Source: Candidatus Caldatribacterium sp.
Lineage (GTDB): Bacteria > Atribacterota > Atribacteria > Atribacterales > Caldatribacteriaceae
Direction of reading: 5' to 3'
Length of the DNA: 26,547 nucleotides
Assembly: GCA_025060675.1 (NCBI GenBank)
Contig: JANXBI010000074.1
Location: 1 to 26,547, forward strand
Part shown: positions 1-7,524 of the stretch, in pieces
Position numbering within the stretch: the stretch's first letter is position 1
Layout: each line of letters starts with the position of its first letter
Translations under genes and position numbers: made by a program
The notes under the pieces: generated by a model
What the model was told of the DNA's origin: nothing
The model's database searches: none
Seen by the model: the letters and a program-made list of their open reading frames with translations, nothing else

Positions 1-2
1 TC

Positions 3-650
3 GACCCGGAGAACACTTTCACCGTTCCCAGAGAACACACTGTCTATGGTATTGTGGACATGATGGCCCACGTGTTTGAGCAGTACTTCCACAAAACCCC
101 TGAAACCCCGCTTCAGGACCGTCTCGCTGAGGGCATCATGAAGACCATCATTGAGTACACTCCGAGAGTTCTCGCAAACCCCCAAGATTACGATGCCCGG
201 GCAACCATCATGTGGTGTGGGACTCTCGCCCTCAACCACCTCCTTGAAGCGGGAGTAGAAGGTGACTGGGCAAGCCACGACATAGAACATGAGCTAAGTG
301 CCTTTTACGATATTCCCCATGGAGCAGGACTGGCTATCGTCTTCCCCCAGTGGATGGCGTATGTCCTTGACGAAATTCCAGGGAAATTCGCCCAGTTCGC
401 TGAGAGGGTGTGGGGAATTCCTCGAAATGGCCGAAGCGACAGAGAGCTTGGTAAAGCCGGTATCACCAGGACACGGGAATGGTTCCACGAAATCGGTGCT
501 CCAGTGACGCTTCAGGAAGTAGGCATCGGAGAAGAACTCCTCGAAACTATGGCAGAAAAAGCCACCAAACGGGGTCCTTTAGGCACGGTGAAAAAACTCA
601 CCAAGGACGATGTGCTCAATATCCTCAAGATGTGCCTGGACACCGCCTGA
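3..650 (+). CDS. Iron-containing alcohol dehydrogenase (YqhD/BdhA-like), 3' part
   Basis: This is the C-terminal part of an NAD(P)H-dependent alcohol/aldehyde reductase; the frame is open from the window edge and the start lies upstream. The metal site of the family can be read: an Asp and a His in the D-x3-H of VDMMAH, then His in WASH and His in IPHGAG, 14 residues apart. The same spacing is known for the four ligands of E. coli YqhD (Asp194, His198, His267, His281). The short helical C-terminus ending near DDVLNILKMCL also fits. In fermenting bacteria these enzymes reduce aldehydes to alcohols to reoxidise NAD(P)H. Substrate cannot be told from this fragment. The next gene is 240 bases away, so it probably ends its transcription unit. 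Confidence 0.93.
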   Translation, partial: DPENTFTVPREHTVYGIVDMMAHVFEQYFHKTPETPLQDRLAEGIMKTIIEYTPRVLANPQDYDARATIMWCGTLALNHLLEAGVEGDWASHDIEHELSAFYDIPHGAGLAIVFPQWMAYVLDEIPGKFAQFAERVWGIPRNGRSDRELGKAGITRTREWFHEIGAPVTLQEVGIGEELLETMAEKATKRGPLGTVKKLTKDDVLNILKMCLDTA

Positions 651-669
651 TTGCACGCCCCTTTGGGAA

Positions 670-721
670 CTCCACACTGCAGTACTGCTTCAAGAACCCA
701 AAGCGGCACTGCGGTGTGGAG
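670..721. other. Long imperfect hairpin (21-bp stem, 10-nt loop)
   Basis: Bases 670-690 pair with 701-721 with one A-C mismatch (684/707) and two G-T wobbles (678/713 and 686/705). The loop is 701-facing CAAGAACCCA at 691-700. It starts 20 bases after the alcohol dehydrogenase stop codon. No T-run follows, so it is not a textbook intrinsic terminator. It may act as a 3'-end stabiliser, a REP-like element or a weak terminator. Confidence 0.6.
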
Positions 722-824
722 TAAGCCACCCCAAACTAAAAATACGTCCGCGAAGTATTTCCCGCTGTAGCAGCTTCACAAAAGCCCCGTTTCTCGTCCC
801 CTGAGAGAACGTTCCTAAAGAAAT

Positions 825-855
825 TTGTTTTTGGGAATACCAACGAAGAAATACT
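825..855 (+). promoter_or_regulatory. Possible weak promoter of the fasciclin gene
   Basis: TTGTTT at 825-830 and AATACT at 850-855 are separated by 19 bases, a long spacer with an imperfect -10. This is the best sigma70-like pair I see before the gene at 895, and it is weak. Confidence 0.25.
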
Positions 856-894
856 TGTTATTCCATCAAATAAGTAGGAAAGGAGGTGCCCAAG

Positions 895-1419
895 ATGGTG
901 GCCAAAAAATACCTTCTCTTCCTGGCCGTGTCTTTCGTACTCTCTGCAACACTTGCAAGCAACGCCCTTGCGGCCTGTGTTGCCGCAAGAGAGACAAAAC
1001 CTAATATCATCGAGGTTGCCAAAACAGCCACAAACTTCACAACCCTCCTGAAAGCCCTGGAGACTGCAGGTCTTGTCAATGTTCTAAAGAGCGAAGGACC
1101 ATTCACCGTCTTTGCTCCTATCGACGAAGCTTTTGCGAAAATCCCCGAGGAAGAACTTAAGGCGCTCCTTGAAGATAAAGAAAAACTCAAGGCGGTTCTT
1201 ACCTACCATGTGGTTGCCGGTAAAGTGCTTCTGAAAGACATGAAGGATGGTCTCCAGCTGAAAACCCTTCAGGGGAACCCCGTCATTTTCTACGTGAGAG
1301 GCGATACCATCAGGGTGAACGAAGCGAAGATCATCGCCACAGACATTGAAGCCAAAAACGGGGTTATCCACATCATCGACACAGTTATCGTTCCTGGTGC
1401 GTGTCCTCCCTCACCATGA
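895..1419 (+). CDS. Secreted fasciclin (FAS1) domain protein
   Basis: The product is a 174-residue exported protein with one FAS1 domain, a fold found in bacterial and eukaryotic adhesion or matrix proteins. Both conserved blocks are visible: H1 as GPFTVFAPIDEAF and H2 as NGVIHIIDTVIVP, with the YH motif in LTYHVVAGK between them. I chose ATG 895 because AAAGGAGGTG lies 7-8 bases upstream; GTG 886 falls inside that ribosome binding site. Residues 1-27 look like a signal peptide ending in LAAC, which fits a lipobox with Cys28 as the lipidated residue. A second Cys near the C-terminus could instead form a disulfide with it. The gene stands alone between the upstream hairpin and its own terminator. 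Ligand and role are unknown. Confidence 0.9.
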   Translation: MVAKKYLLFLAVSFVLSATLASNALAACVAARETKPNIIEVAKTATNFTTLLKALETAGLVNVLKSEGPFTVFAPIDEAFAKIPEEELKALLEDKEKLKAVLTYHVVAGKVLLKDMKDGLQLKTLQGNPVIFYVRGDTIRVNEAKIIATDIEAKNGVIHIIDTVIVPGACPPSP

Positions 1420-1430
1420 AGCTCTACGTG

Positions 1431-1463
1431 CCCGAGAACCCAAAAGAAATCTGGGTTCTCGGG
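1431..1463 (+). terminator. Intrinsic terminator after the fasciclin gene
   Basis: A perfect 12-bp stem, CCCGAGAACCCA at 1431-1442 pairing with 1452-1463, has a 9-base loop and starts 11 bases after the stop codon. The tail (TTACGCTATTATTTAATTT) is T-rich but interrupted. The position fits termination before the promoter at 1517. Confidence 0.75.
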
Positions 1464-1516
1464 TTACGCTATTATTTAATTTCCTCCCGAGCGCCAAGCA
1501 AGCGAAATGCCCCTGG

Positions 1517-1545
1517 TTGACCCTTAGCCCTGAGTCTTTTATACT
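1517..1545 (+). promoter_or_regulatory. Strong sigma70-type promoter of the CUT2 importer operon
   Basis: TTGACC (1517-1522) and TATACT (1540-1545) are separated by exactly 17 bases. Transcription would start near 1552, leaving a leader of about 17 bases that holds only the ribosome binding site (AAGGGGTG). No operator-like palindrome is obvious here. Confidence 0.8.
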
Positions 1546-1568
1546 CTCTGCAAAAAGGGGTGGGATTG

Positions 1569-2495
1569 ATGCGGCGATGGGTGTTGGGTGGAGTTTCTCT
1601 CTCCCTTGTCTGTGTGCTCCTTTTTTCAGCCATTACCTGGGCAGCGCCGAAACGCATCGCTATCCTGACGCCATACCTTGCCTCGGTGACAACCAATGAA
1701 ATGATTCAGGCAATTGTGGCATTTGCCCAAGAAAAAGGATGGGAAACACTCGTCATTGATACCAAGGGAGATTTTGGTGCCTTAGCAAATCGTTGGGAAG
1801 ACGTCATCACCCAAGGGGTCGATGCCATTGTCATGGGCATGGGCGATCCCAACCAGTTCAGGAAGCAAATCGAGATGGCGAACGCAGCGGGAATTCCTGT
1901 TTTCGGTGGAGACGCAGGGTACATTGAGGGCATGGTCTGCAATGTGACCTCAAACAACTACGTCCTCTCGGCGCAAATTACCTCATACCTTATCGACAAA
2001 CTCCAGGGGAAGGGGAAAATCGCCAAACTCTACCACTCGGCGCATCCTGGGGTACAGAAACGCGAGGTTATCTTTGATGCCATCGTCAAAAACACCCCTG
2101 GTATTGAAGTCGTAGCCGAACACTGGGTCCAGGTTCCAGGACCCATCGAAGATGCCCGTCAAGCGGTGCAGAATATTCTCCTTGCCCACCCTGATCTCAA
2201 CGCCATTTGGGCTGCCTGGGATGAACCAGCAATTGGAGCCGCTCTGGCTATAAGGGAAGCGGGGAAGGAAGGACAAATCATCGTCACCGGCATTGACGGG
2301 AACCGGCAGGCTTTGGAAATGATTCGTGATGGCTCGCCAATTATTGCCACCGTGAAGCAAGACTTCGTGGAAATCGCCCGAATCCTCGTTGAGCAGATTG
2401 AAAAGGTCTTCAAGGGAGAGGAAGTACAAGAACGAGTACTCTACGCCCCAAGTCCTCTCGTCACCAGAGAAAACGTAGAGGAGTTCTTGAAGTAA
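1569..2495 (+). CDS. Sugar ABC transporter substrate-binding protein (RbsB-like, CUT2)
   Basis: This 308-residue periplasmic binding protein belongs to the ribose/galactose-type family (peripla_BP_4). It would capture a sugar and deliver it to the importer encoded next. A signal peptide covers about the first 24 residues (MRRWVLGGVSL..., cleavage after TWA) with no lipobox. The mature protein begins KRIAILTPYLAS, the usual first strand. Later motifs include VDAIVMGMGDP, NAAGIPVFGGDAGY and IIVTGIDGNRQALEMIRDG, the last being typical of RbsB relatives. ATG 1569 was chosen because the likely start point of transcription is near 1552 and AAGGGGTG precedes it. GTG 1560 is in frame but lies within the ribosome binding site. 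The stop overlaps the next start by one base (TAATG), so the two are coupled. Confidence 0.92.
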   Translation: MRRWVLGGVSLSLVCVLLFSAITWAAPKRIAILTPYLASVTTNEMIQAIVAFAQEKGWETLVIDTKGDFGALANRWEDVITQGVDAIVMGMGDPNQFRKQIEMANAAGIPVFGGDAGYIEGMVCNVTSNNYVLSAQITSYLIDKLQGKGKIAKLYHSAHPGVQKREVIFDAIVKNTPGIEVVAEHWVQVPGPIEDARQAVQNILLAHPDLNAIWAAWDEPAIGAALAIREAGKEGQIIVTGIDGNRQALEMIRDGSPIIATVKQDFVEIARILVEQIEKVFKGEEVQERVLYAPSPLVTRENVEEFLK

Positions 2496-3970
2496 TGGAT
2501 ATCCTTGAGGTCCGCAACATCAGCAAGAGCTTCCCAGGAGTTCAAGCCTTACGCAACGTCTCCTTCAGTCTGAAGCGGGGTGAAATCGTCGGGCTTGTAG
2601 GAGAAAATGGAGCAGGGAAATCCACTCTCATTAAGATTCTTGCTGGTATCTACCGTCCGGATTGCGGGGATATCCTCCTTGAGGGTGTCCCCCTCCGTCT
2701 GCACCACCCTGAGGAAGCTAAAGCTCGTGGCCTTGCCTTCGTACATCAGCAACTCCACCTTGTACCCTCTTTTGATGCTGTCGACAACGTCTTCCTCGGG
2801 CAATGGTCTCGCAGCCGAAAAAGCATGGAGAGGAGAGTTGTTGAACTCTGCAACGACTTTGGATTCTGTCTCAAAACCACTGTCCCTGTCCGGAACCTCT
2901 CGACCTCAGAACAGTGGATGGTGCAAATCCTCCGGGCTTTCCTCGAAAAGCCTCGTGTCCTCATCCTCGATGAACCCACTGCAGCGTTCTCCCAAGAAGA
3001 AGCCGCAACAGTCCTCCAGGTCGTCAGGCAAATTGCCTCGCAGGGGGTTGCGGTGCTTTACGTATCGCACCGCTTGAGCGAAGTCTTTGCCCTTTGTTCG
3101 CGACTCATCGTCCTTCGAAATGGCGAAAAAATCTGGGAAGGACCGACCTCCGCAATAACCCCAGGTGACCTCATCGCCAAAATGGCTGGAGAGGACCGGA
3201 AAGAGCGACCACAATCTGTACCACCAGAACCACTCGGTGATACGCTCCTCACGGTTCGTGAGCTCTCCGATGGGAAGAAGTTGCAAAAAGTATCGTTTTC
3301 CCTCTCCCGAGGTGAGGTCCTCTGCGTGTATGGGCTCCAGGGGTCAGGAAAGACTGAACTCCTTGAAACCATCTTCGGTGTGCGAAGAAAGACACAAGGA
3401 GAAATATTCCTGCGGGGAAAACGGTTCTCCCCTACCTCTCCCAAGGAAGCTCTTCGGGAGGGTGTGGCACTTGTCCCTGACCGTCGAGGAAAGAAAGGCC
3501 TTGTGCTGCAACATGCGCTTTTTGAGAACATCGCTCTCCCTCATCTTGAGACATACCGAGGCTTTTGGGGATACTTCCAGAGGAAAACTTTCGTGCCCCA
3601 AGCAAAAGAGGCCCTTTCTTTCTTCCGCACCCAGTACCGGGATCTCTCACAGCCCGTCTGTTTCCTCAGTGGTGGTAACCAGCAAAAGGTCGTACTTGCC
3701 AAGTGGTTCCTCAAGCAATTTGACCTTTTGCTCCTTGACGAGCCCACAACTGGTGTCGATGTGCGGTCCCGGAGAGAACTCTATAGCTTCATCTGGAAGC
3801 TTGCCCAAGAGGGGAAAGGCATCGTTTTCACCTCTGGGGACCTTGAGGAAATCTCTGAAGTAGCACCGCACAGAGTTATGGTGCTCCGAGAGGGAGCAGT
3901 CCAAGGAATAATTCCCTGTGCGGAAGCCACTCAGAGGGCTCTTCTTGCGCTCTGCTATGGGGAGAGATGA
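2495..3970 (+). CDS. Sugar ABC transporter ATP-binding protein, two ABC domains (RbsA-like)
   Basis: The 491-residue cytoplasmic ATPase drives the CUT2 importer and has two ABC domains. The first has Walker A GENGAGKST (residues 36-44), Q-loop FVHQQ, a diverged signature LSTSEQ and Walker B VLILDEPTAAF. The second has GLQGSGKTE, the full signature LSGGNQQKVVLAKWF and Walker B LLLLDEPTTGVDV. A diverged signature in the first half is normal for this family. The second Walker A keeps Lys, whereas many RbsA-type proteins have Arg there (GLVGAGRTE). Length matches the family (about 500). The gene overlaps the binding-protein stop by one base and is followed at one base by the permease start. Confidence 0.95.
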   Translation: MDILEVRNISKSFPGVQALRNVSFSLKRGEIVGLVGENGAGKSTLIKILAGIYRPDCGDILLEGVPLRLHHPEEAKARGLAFVHQQLHLVPSFDAVDNVFLGQWSRSRKSMERRVVELCNDFGFCLKTTVPVRNLSTSEQWMVQILRAFLEKPRVLILDEPTAAFSQEEAATVLQVVRQIASQGVAVLYVSHRLSEVFALCSRLIVLRNGEKIWEGPTSAITPGDLIAKMAGEDRKERPQSVPPEPLGDTLLTVRELSDGKKLQKVSFSLSRGEVLCVYGLQGSGKTELLETIFGVRRKTQGEIFLRGKRFSPTSPKEALREGVALVPDRRGKKGLVLQHALFENIALPHLETYRGFWGYFQRKTFVPQAKEALSFFRTQYRDLSQPVCFLSGGNQQKVVLAKWFLKQFDLLLLDEPTTGVDVRSRRELYSFIWKLAQEGKGIVFTSGDLEEISEVAPHRVMVLREGAVQGIIPCAEATQRALLALCYGER

Positions 3971-3971
3971 T

Positions 3972-4904
3972 ATGCAAAGGTTCTTGAGAAAGTATGGAAC
4001 GCTCCTTGCCCTCCTTGGCCTTATTGTGCTTTTCAGTCTCCTCAGGGGGAACGTCTTCTGCACGCTCCGAAACTTCATCAACATCACCCAACAGATTGCC
4101 ATCCTCATGATGGTTGCCATCAGTGCAACGTATATTTTGGCCATCGCGGAGTTTGATCTCTCACTCTCTGCACTCGTATCCTTCGTGGGTGTTCTGGCCA
4201 CCGGGCTTATGGTTAAGGGTATGCATCCTATCCCTGCGGTTTTTCTGGCGCTTTCTGCAACGCTCCTTTTTGGATTCCTCAACGGCACCCTTGTCGCCTT
4301 CCTCCGCCTCCCGTCCTTCGTGACCACTCTAGCCATGGGAACCCTGGTGAGCGGTGTCACCTTCTGGTACAGTGGTGGAACCATCATCTTCTCCGGTATT
4401 CCCAAAAGTTTCACCATCCTCGGACAAGGAAGTCTGGGGAAACTCCCCTTCTCGAGCCTCCTCATGTTCTTTCTCCTTGCCCTTTCCGCGTATCTTCTCA
4501 CCTACACGACCTTGGGAAAAGCAATATATGCGGTTGGGGGCAATGAAACCGCTGCGTGGTACTCAGGCATTCGTGTTGCTCGCGTAAAGATTTTCGCCTT
4601 CCTCCTTTCGGCTCTTCACAGTGGTCTGGCTGGAATTGTGCTTGCTTCTCGACTTGGCTCTGCCCATCCTACTGGGGGTGGAGGATACCTTATGCCCTCA
4701 TACGCGGCTGCCTTCTTGGGAACCACCCTCTTCCGGGAAGGAGAAGCCAACATCTGGGGAACGTTTGTGGGAGCCCTCATCATGGGTGTCCTCGCAAACG
4801 GTTTGACGATTCTCAACGTTCCGTACTTTCTCCAAGACATCCTCACTGGCATCATCCTCATTGGAGCCCTTGTGCTCCGAGCTTCTCGAAAACGAGAGGA
4901 GTAA
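3972..4904 (+). CDS. Sugar ABC transporter permease (RbsC-like)
   Basis: A 310-residue, very hydrophobic inner-membrane protein of the BPD_transp_2 family, with 8-10 predicted membrane segments. It would form the homodimeric channel of the CUT2 importer. Family-like stretches include SATYILAIAEFDLS, FVTTLAMGTL and YAVGGNETAAWYSGI, the last typical of RbsC relatives. I chose ATG 3972, one base after the ATPase stop, because GGGGAGAG sits just upstream. ATG 3957 and GTG 3918 are in frame, but would add a charged extension overlapping the ATPase gene. It sits between the ATPase and the sugar kinase. Confidence 0.93.
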   Translation: MQRFLRKYGTLLALLGLIVLFSLLRGNVFCTLRNFINITQQIAILMMVAISATYILAIAEFDLSLSALVSFVGVLATGLMVKGMHPIPAVFLALSATLLFGFLNGTLVAFLRLPSFVTTLAMGTLVSGVTFWYSGGTIIFSGIPKSFTILGQGSLGKLPFSSLLMFFLLALSAYLLTYTTLGKAIYAVGGNETAAWYSGIRVARVKIFAFLLSALHSGLAGIVLASRLGSAHPTGGGGYLMPSYAAAFLGTTLFREGEANIWGTFVGALIMGVLANGLTILNVPYFLQDILTGIILIGALVLRASRKREE

Positions 4905-4907
4905 CCT

Positions 4908-6326
4908 ATGGCTGTCCTCACTTACGATATCGGCACAAGCGCTATCAAGGTGGCTCTCTTCAGTCCAGACGGGGCAATGCTCGCCACCGCCTCCTGTCCA
5001 CTGACCACAAGAATTTCCGGAAGGAAAGTGACCCAAAACCCTAAAGACTGGTGGGAAGGATTCCTCAAGTGCGCTCGGCAGTGCTTGGAAGCGCAGCAAT
5101 TCGAGGAGCTCACCATCATCGGGACAGGGCAGATGGAGGATTTCCTCCTTCTCGACGCTTTGGGAAATCCTATTGGGGAAGCATCCCTCTACAGTAGCGC
5201 CGATGCCGATGAGCACCTCCTCCCCGAAGAGCTCCGAAGGCGCGTTGAAGCAAAAGTCCCCAATAAGCTCGATAGCTTCACGCCTTTTGTCAAGGCCTTT
5301 GCGGCATATCGTCTCTCAGGTCTTGAGAACGTCCAATACCTCATCTTTGGAGCTAAGGACTATGTGAACTTCTGCCTCACGGGGGTATCGGCAACCGACC
5401 CTACCAACGCAGCAACAACGGGTTTTCTTGATGCACACACCATGTCCTGGGTGGAAGAAGGAGAACCCTTTCTTCCCCTTCTCCCGAAGCTTATCCCACC
5501 GACTGAGGTCATCGGTACAGTTCGGGAAGAAATCCTCACCCTCCTTGGGCTTGAGGGACAGCAGGTCCTCGTCCTCAACGGGATTGGTGACCTGGGAGCG
5601 GTAACGCTTGGAGCAGGAATTACCTCCCCTGGTGAAGGGTATGTCTACCTTGGCACCACTGGTTGGGCAGCTCTCCTTGCCCGAGAGAGAGCGGAAAACA
5701 ACCAGCTCTTTTCGCTTGCCTTCGTGCAACCTAACGAATGGGTTATTGTTGCACCACTTTTAAACCTTGGAAGCGCCTACCAATGGTCCCTGCGAGTCTT
5801 CCTCGGAAAGGACAGCTACGCAGAGAGCGAACGAGCGCTCATCGAGTATCTGACAACCCCCGTCCAAGCTTGGCCATACCTTTGTGGTGAGCGGACGCCT
5901 TACCGCAATGAAAAGGTGCGTGCTGTCATCACCCGCTTGGAAAGCACGACGTGTAAAGAGGAGATACACGCGGCTTTTGTCCGAAGCCTCCTTTTTGCCT
6001 TACGACACGCCTTTGAGAGTTTGCCCAAGAAAGCGCCATCTCTTCGAGTCATTGGAGGACTGACTCGGAGCACCATGTTCTTGCAGTGCCTTGCGGACGT
6101 CCTTGGCGTGCCTTGCCATGTAGTGGGTGGGGAAACCTTCGCTCCGCAGAGGGGACTGTATGCATTGTTCCTTCTCCACCGGGGGATAACACCACCTCCA
6201 GTGCCTGTGGAGAGAACGTATTTCCCAAGAGAACATCCCCTCCTTGAGTGTCTTTACAGGGAGTACCGGGACTTCGCCGAGAAACTCCTCCAAGGCGTGG
6301 AATGCTTTCCCGGATACCTCCCATAA
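4908..6326 (+). CDS. FGGY-family carbohydrate kinase (xylulokinase-like)
   Basis: A 472-residue cytoplasmic kinase that would phosphorylate the sugar or polyol brought in by the importer. The N-terminal phosphate loop is YDIGTSAIKVALF with Asp7. The likely catalytic Asp is in NGIGD (Asp228), followed by LGAVTLGAG. The C-terminal ATP-binding part is seen as VIGGLTRSTMFLQCLADVLG. Length is close to xylulokinases and glycerol kinases (about 490-500). The exact substrate cannot be read; xylulose-like sugars are most common with CUT2 systems, but others are possible. ATG 4908 follows GAGGAG and lies 3 bases after the permease stop, so it is the fourth gene of the operon. Confidence 0.88.
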   Translation: MAVLTYDIGTSAIKVALFSPDGAMLATASCPLTTRISGRKVTQNPKDWWEGFLKCARQCLEAQQFEELTIIGTGQMEDFLLLDALGNPIGEASLYSSADADEHLLPEELRRRVEAKVPNKLDSFTPFVKAFAAYRLSGLENVQYLIFGAKDYVNFCLTGVSATDPTNAATTGFLDAHTMSWVEEGEPFLPLLPKLIPPTEVIGTVREEILTLLGLEGQQVLVLNGIGDLGAVTLGAGITSPGEGYVYLGTTGWAALLARERAENNQLFSLAFVQPNEWVIVAPLLNLGSAYQWSLRVFLGKDSYAESERALIEYLTTPVQAWPYLCGERTPYRNEKVRAVITRLESTTCKEEIHAAFVRSLLFALRHAFESLPKKAPSLRVIGGLTRSTMFLQCLADVLGVPCHVVGGETFAPQRGLYALFLLHRGITPPPVPVERTYFPREHPLLECLYREYRDFAEKLLQGVECFPGYLP

Positions 6327-6352
6327 ACTTGGCTTCTTCTTTGCTCAACCCC

Positions 6353-6381
6353 TTGACAGGTGTTCTCAAGTCTCGTACACT
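6353..6381 (+). promoter_or_regulatory. Sigma70-type promoter of the lacI-type gene and CUT1 operon
   Basis: A consensus TTGACA (6353-6358) lies 17 bases before TACACT (6376-6381). Transcription should start near 6388, exactly where the operator palindrome begins. It starts 26 bases after the kinase stop codon. Confidence 0.85.
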
Positions 6382-6387
6382 GGTCTT

Positions 6388-6408
6388 AACCGGTTTAGTA
6401 AACCGGTT
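6388..6408. promoter_or_regulatory. LacI-family operator (perfect 21-bp palindrome)
   Basis: Arms AACCGGTTTA and TAAACCGGTT flank a central G with no mismatch. The site covers the predicted transcription start and ends 9 bases before the regulator's ATG. Binding there would block the promoter, so autorepression of the regulator and of the genes behind it is the natural reading. LacI-family operators are typically palindromes of about 14-20 bases with a central CG; this one is centred on an odd base. Confidence 0.8.
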
Positions 6409-6417
6409 CAGAGTGTC

Positions 6418-7443
6418 ATGGTGACCATTACGGAAATCGCCCGTTTAGCTGGAGTTTCCAAAGCGACGGTTTCAAACGTCCTGAACGGTCGGACAAATCA
6501 GGTGAGTCCTGAGACCCGGGTACGGATTGAGCAGATCATCAAGGAGTGTGGATACGTTCCCAAAAGAGCTGCCCGGAGTCTTAAGTCAAACAAGACAAGG
6601 ACCATTGCCCTCCTTTTCCCCCACCTCCCTGCCAACCTCATCGCTAACACGTTCTTCTTCCCAGGGTTTTTAAGTGGTGTTGCTCGAGCCTGTGAGGAGT
6701 CAAGCTACCAGCTCCTCATCACGACAAGCGCCAAATCCTGCGATACAGAATTCCATTACGAGGCGTTGGTGCGAAGCCGCAGTGTCGATGGCTTTATCGT
6801 GAGCGAAATTTTCTACAATGACCCAAGGTTTTCGGTTCTGCGAAGGTTCAACGTACCTTTCGTGAGCATTGGAAAGCCCGAGGGTGATGATGTTGCTTGG
6901 ATCAGCTGGGTTGACCACAACCAGGAGGAAATCGCCTACCAGGCAACTCGTAAACTCATCGACCTTGGGCACCGGGACATCCTCTTCCTTGGACTTTCCC
7001 GAGAACGAGTCTACACCCTGCAGCGTCTCCGAGGGTATGAGAAAGCGCTCTGGGAGGCGGGCCTCCCCCTTCGGGAAGAACTCCTCATCACCGAGGAAAT
7101 GCGAAAGGAGGGAGTTAAGGGGAAACTGGAAAGCCTCTGGAAGAAGGGGGTGCGCTTTTCGGCTATTTTCGTCATTGCCGAATCGCTTGCCTTAAGCGCT
7201 CTTAAGGCCTTGCAGGAAATGGGCTTCCGAATTCCCCAAGACGTAGCCATCCTCGGTAACATTGAAACTGACAACTACCGCTTCTACACTCCTCAGCTTT
7301 CGGGTATCCGAGTACGCACGGAGGACCTGGGATATGAGACAGCTAAACTCCTTGTGGACCTTATTGAGGGGAAAGTGACAACTCAGGTGGGGAAATACCT
7401 CCAAGCTGACTTTGTGGAAGGACATTCCCTTGGACCACACTGA
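6418..7443 (+). CDS. LacI-family transcriptional repressor
   Basis: This 341-residue regulator has an N-terminal LacI helix-turn-helix (IARLAGVSKATVSNVLNG, about residues 7-24) and hinge helix region (RAARSLKSNKTRTIALLFP). A periplasmic-binding-protein-like effector domain follows, with LIDLGHRDILFLGL and DVAILGNIETDN as family landmarks. The effector is probably a sugar. ATG 6418 is the first start that gives a normal HTH position. There is no good Shine-Dalgarno sequence; the predicted leader is about 30 bases and is filled by the operator. It lies between two sugar operons, behind its own operator-controlled promoter and 81 bases before the CUT1 binding protein, so it likely controls the downstream genes and itself. 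Confidence 0.92.
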   Translation: MVTITEIARLAGVSKATVSNVLNGRTNQVSPETRVRIEQIIKECGYVPKRAARSLKSNKTRTIALLFPHLPANLIANTFFFPGFLSGVARACEESSYQLLITTSAKSCDTEFHYEALVRSRSVDGFIVSEIFYNDPRFSVLRRFNVPFVSIGKPEGDDVAWISWVDHNQEEIAYQATRKLIDLGHRDILFLGLSRERVYTLQRLRGYEKALWEAGLPLREELLITEEMRKEGVKGKLESLWKKGVRFSAIFVIAESLALSALKALQEMGFRIPQDVAILGNIETDNYRFYTPQLSGIRVRTEDLGYETAKLLVDLIEGKVTTQVGKYLQADFVEGHSLGPH

Positions 7444-7444
7444 G

Positions 7445-7454
7445 AAAGGAGGTG
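7445..7454 (+). promoter_or_regulatory. Orphan perfect Shine-Dalgarno sequence
   Basis: AAAGGAGGTG directly follows the lacI-type stop, but no ATG, GTG or TTG occurs in the usual 5-10 base window after it. The next gene uses a second site at 7511-7516. Confidence 0.5.
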
Positions 7455-7524
7455 GCCGGAAGAGCATCCTAAACGTTACTTCTGAGAAAAACTCAAAGAC
7501 ACTGGAGGAAAGGAGGACTGTGCT

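Noticed and set aside
740..760. AAATAC...GTATTT hairpin as a terminator
   Set aside because: Only 6 A-T-rich pairs; on the + strand no T-run follows. Too weak to call.
3647..4501. 284-residue open frame on the - strand
   Set aside because: Antisense shadow of the ATPase and permease genes, rich in Arg and Ser with no recognisable motif.
7470..7479. TAAACGTTAC as a second LacI-type operator
   Set aside because: Only a loose palindrome around AACGTT, unlike the strong operator at 6388-6408.
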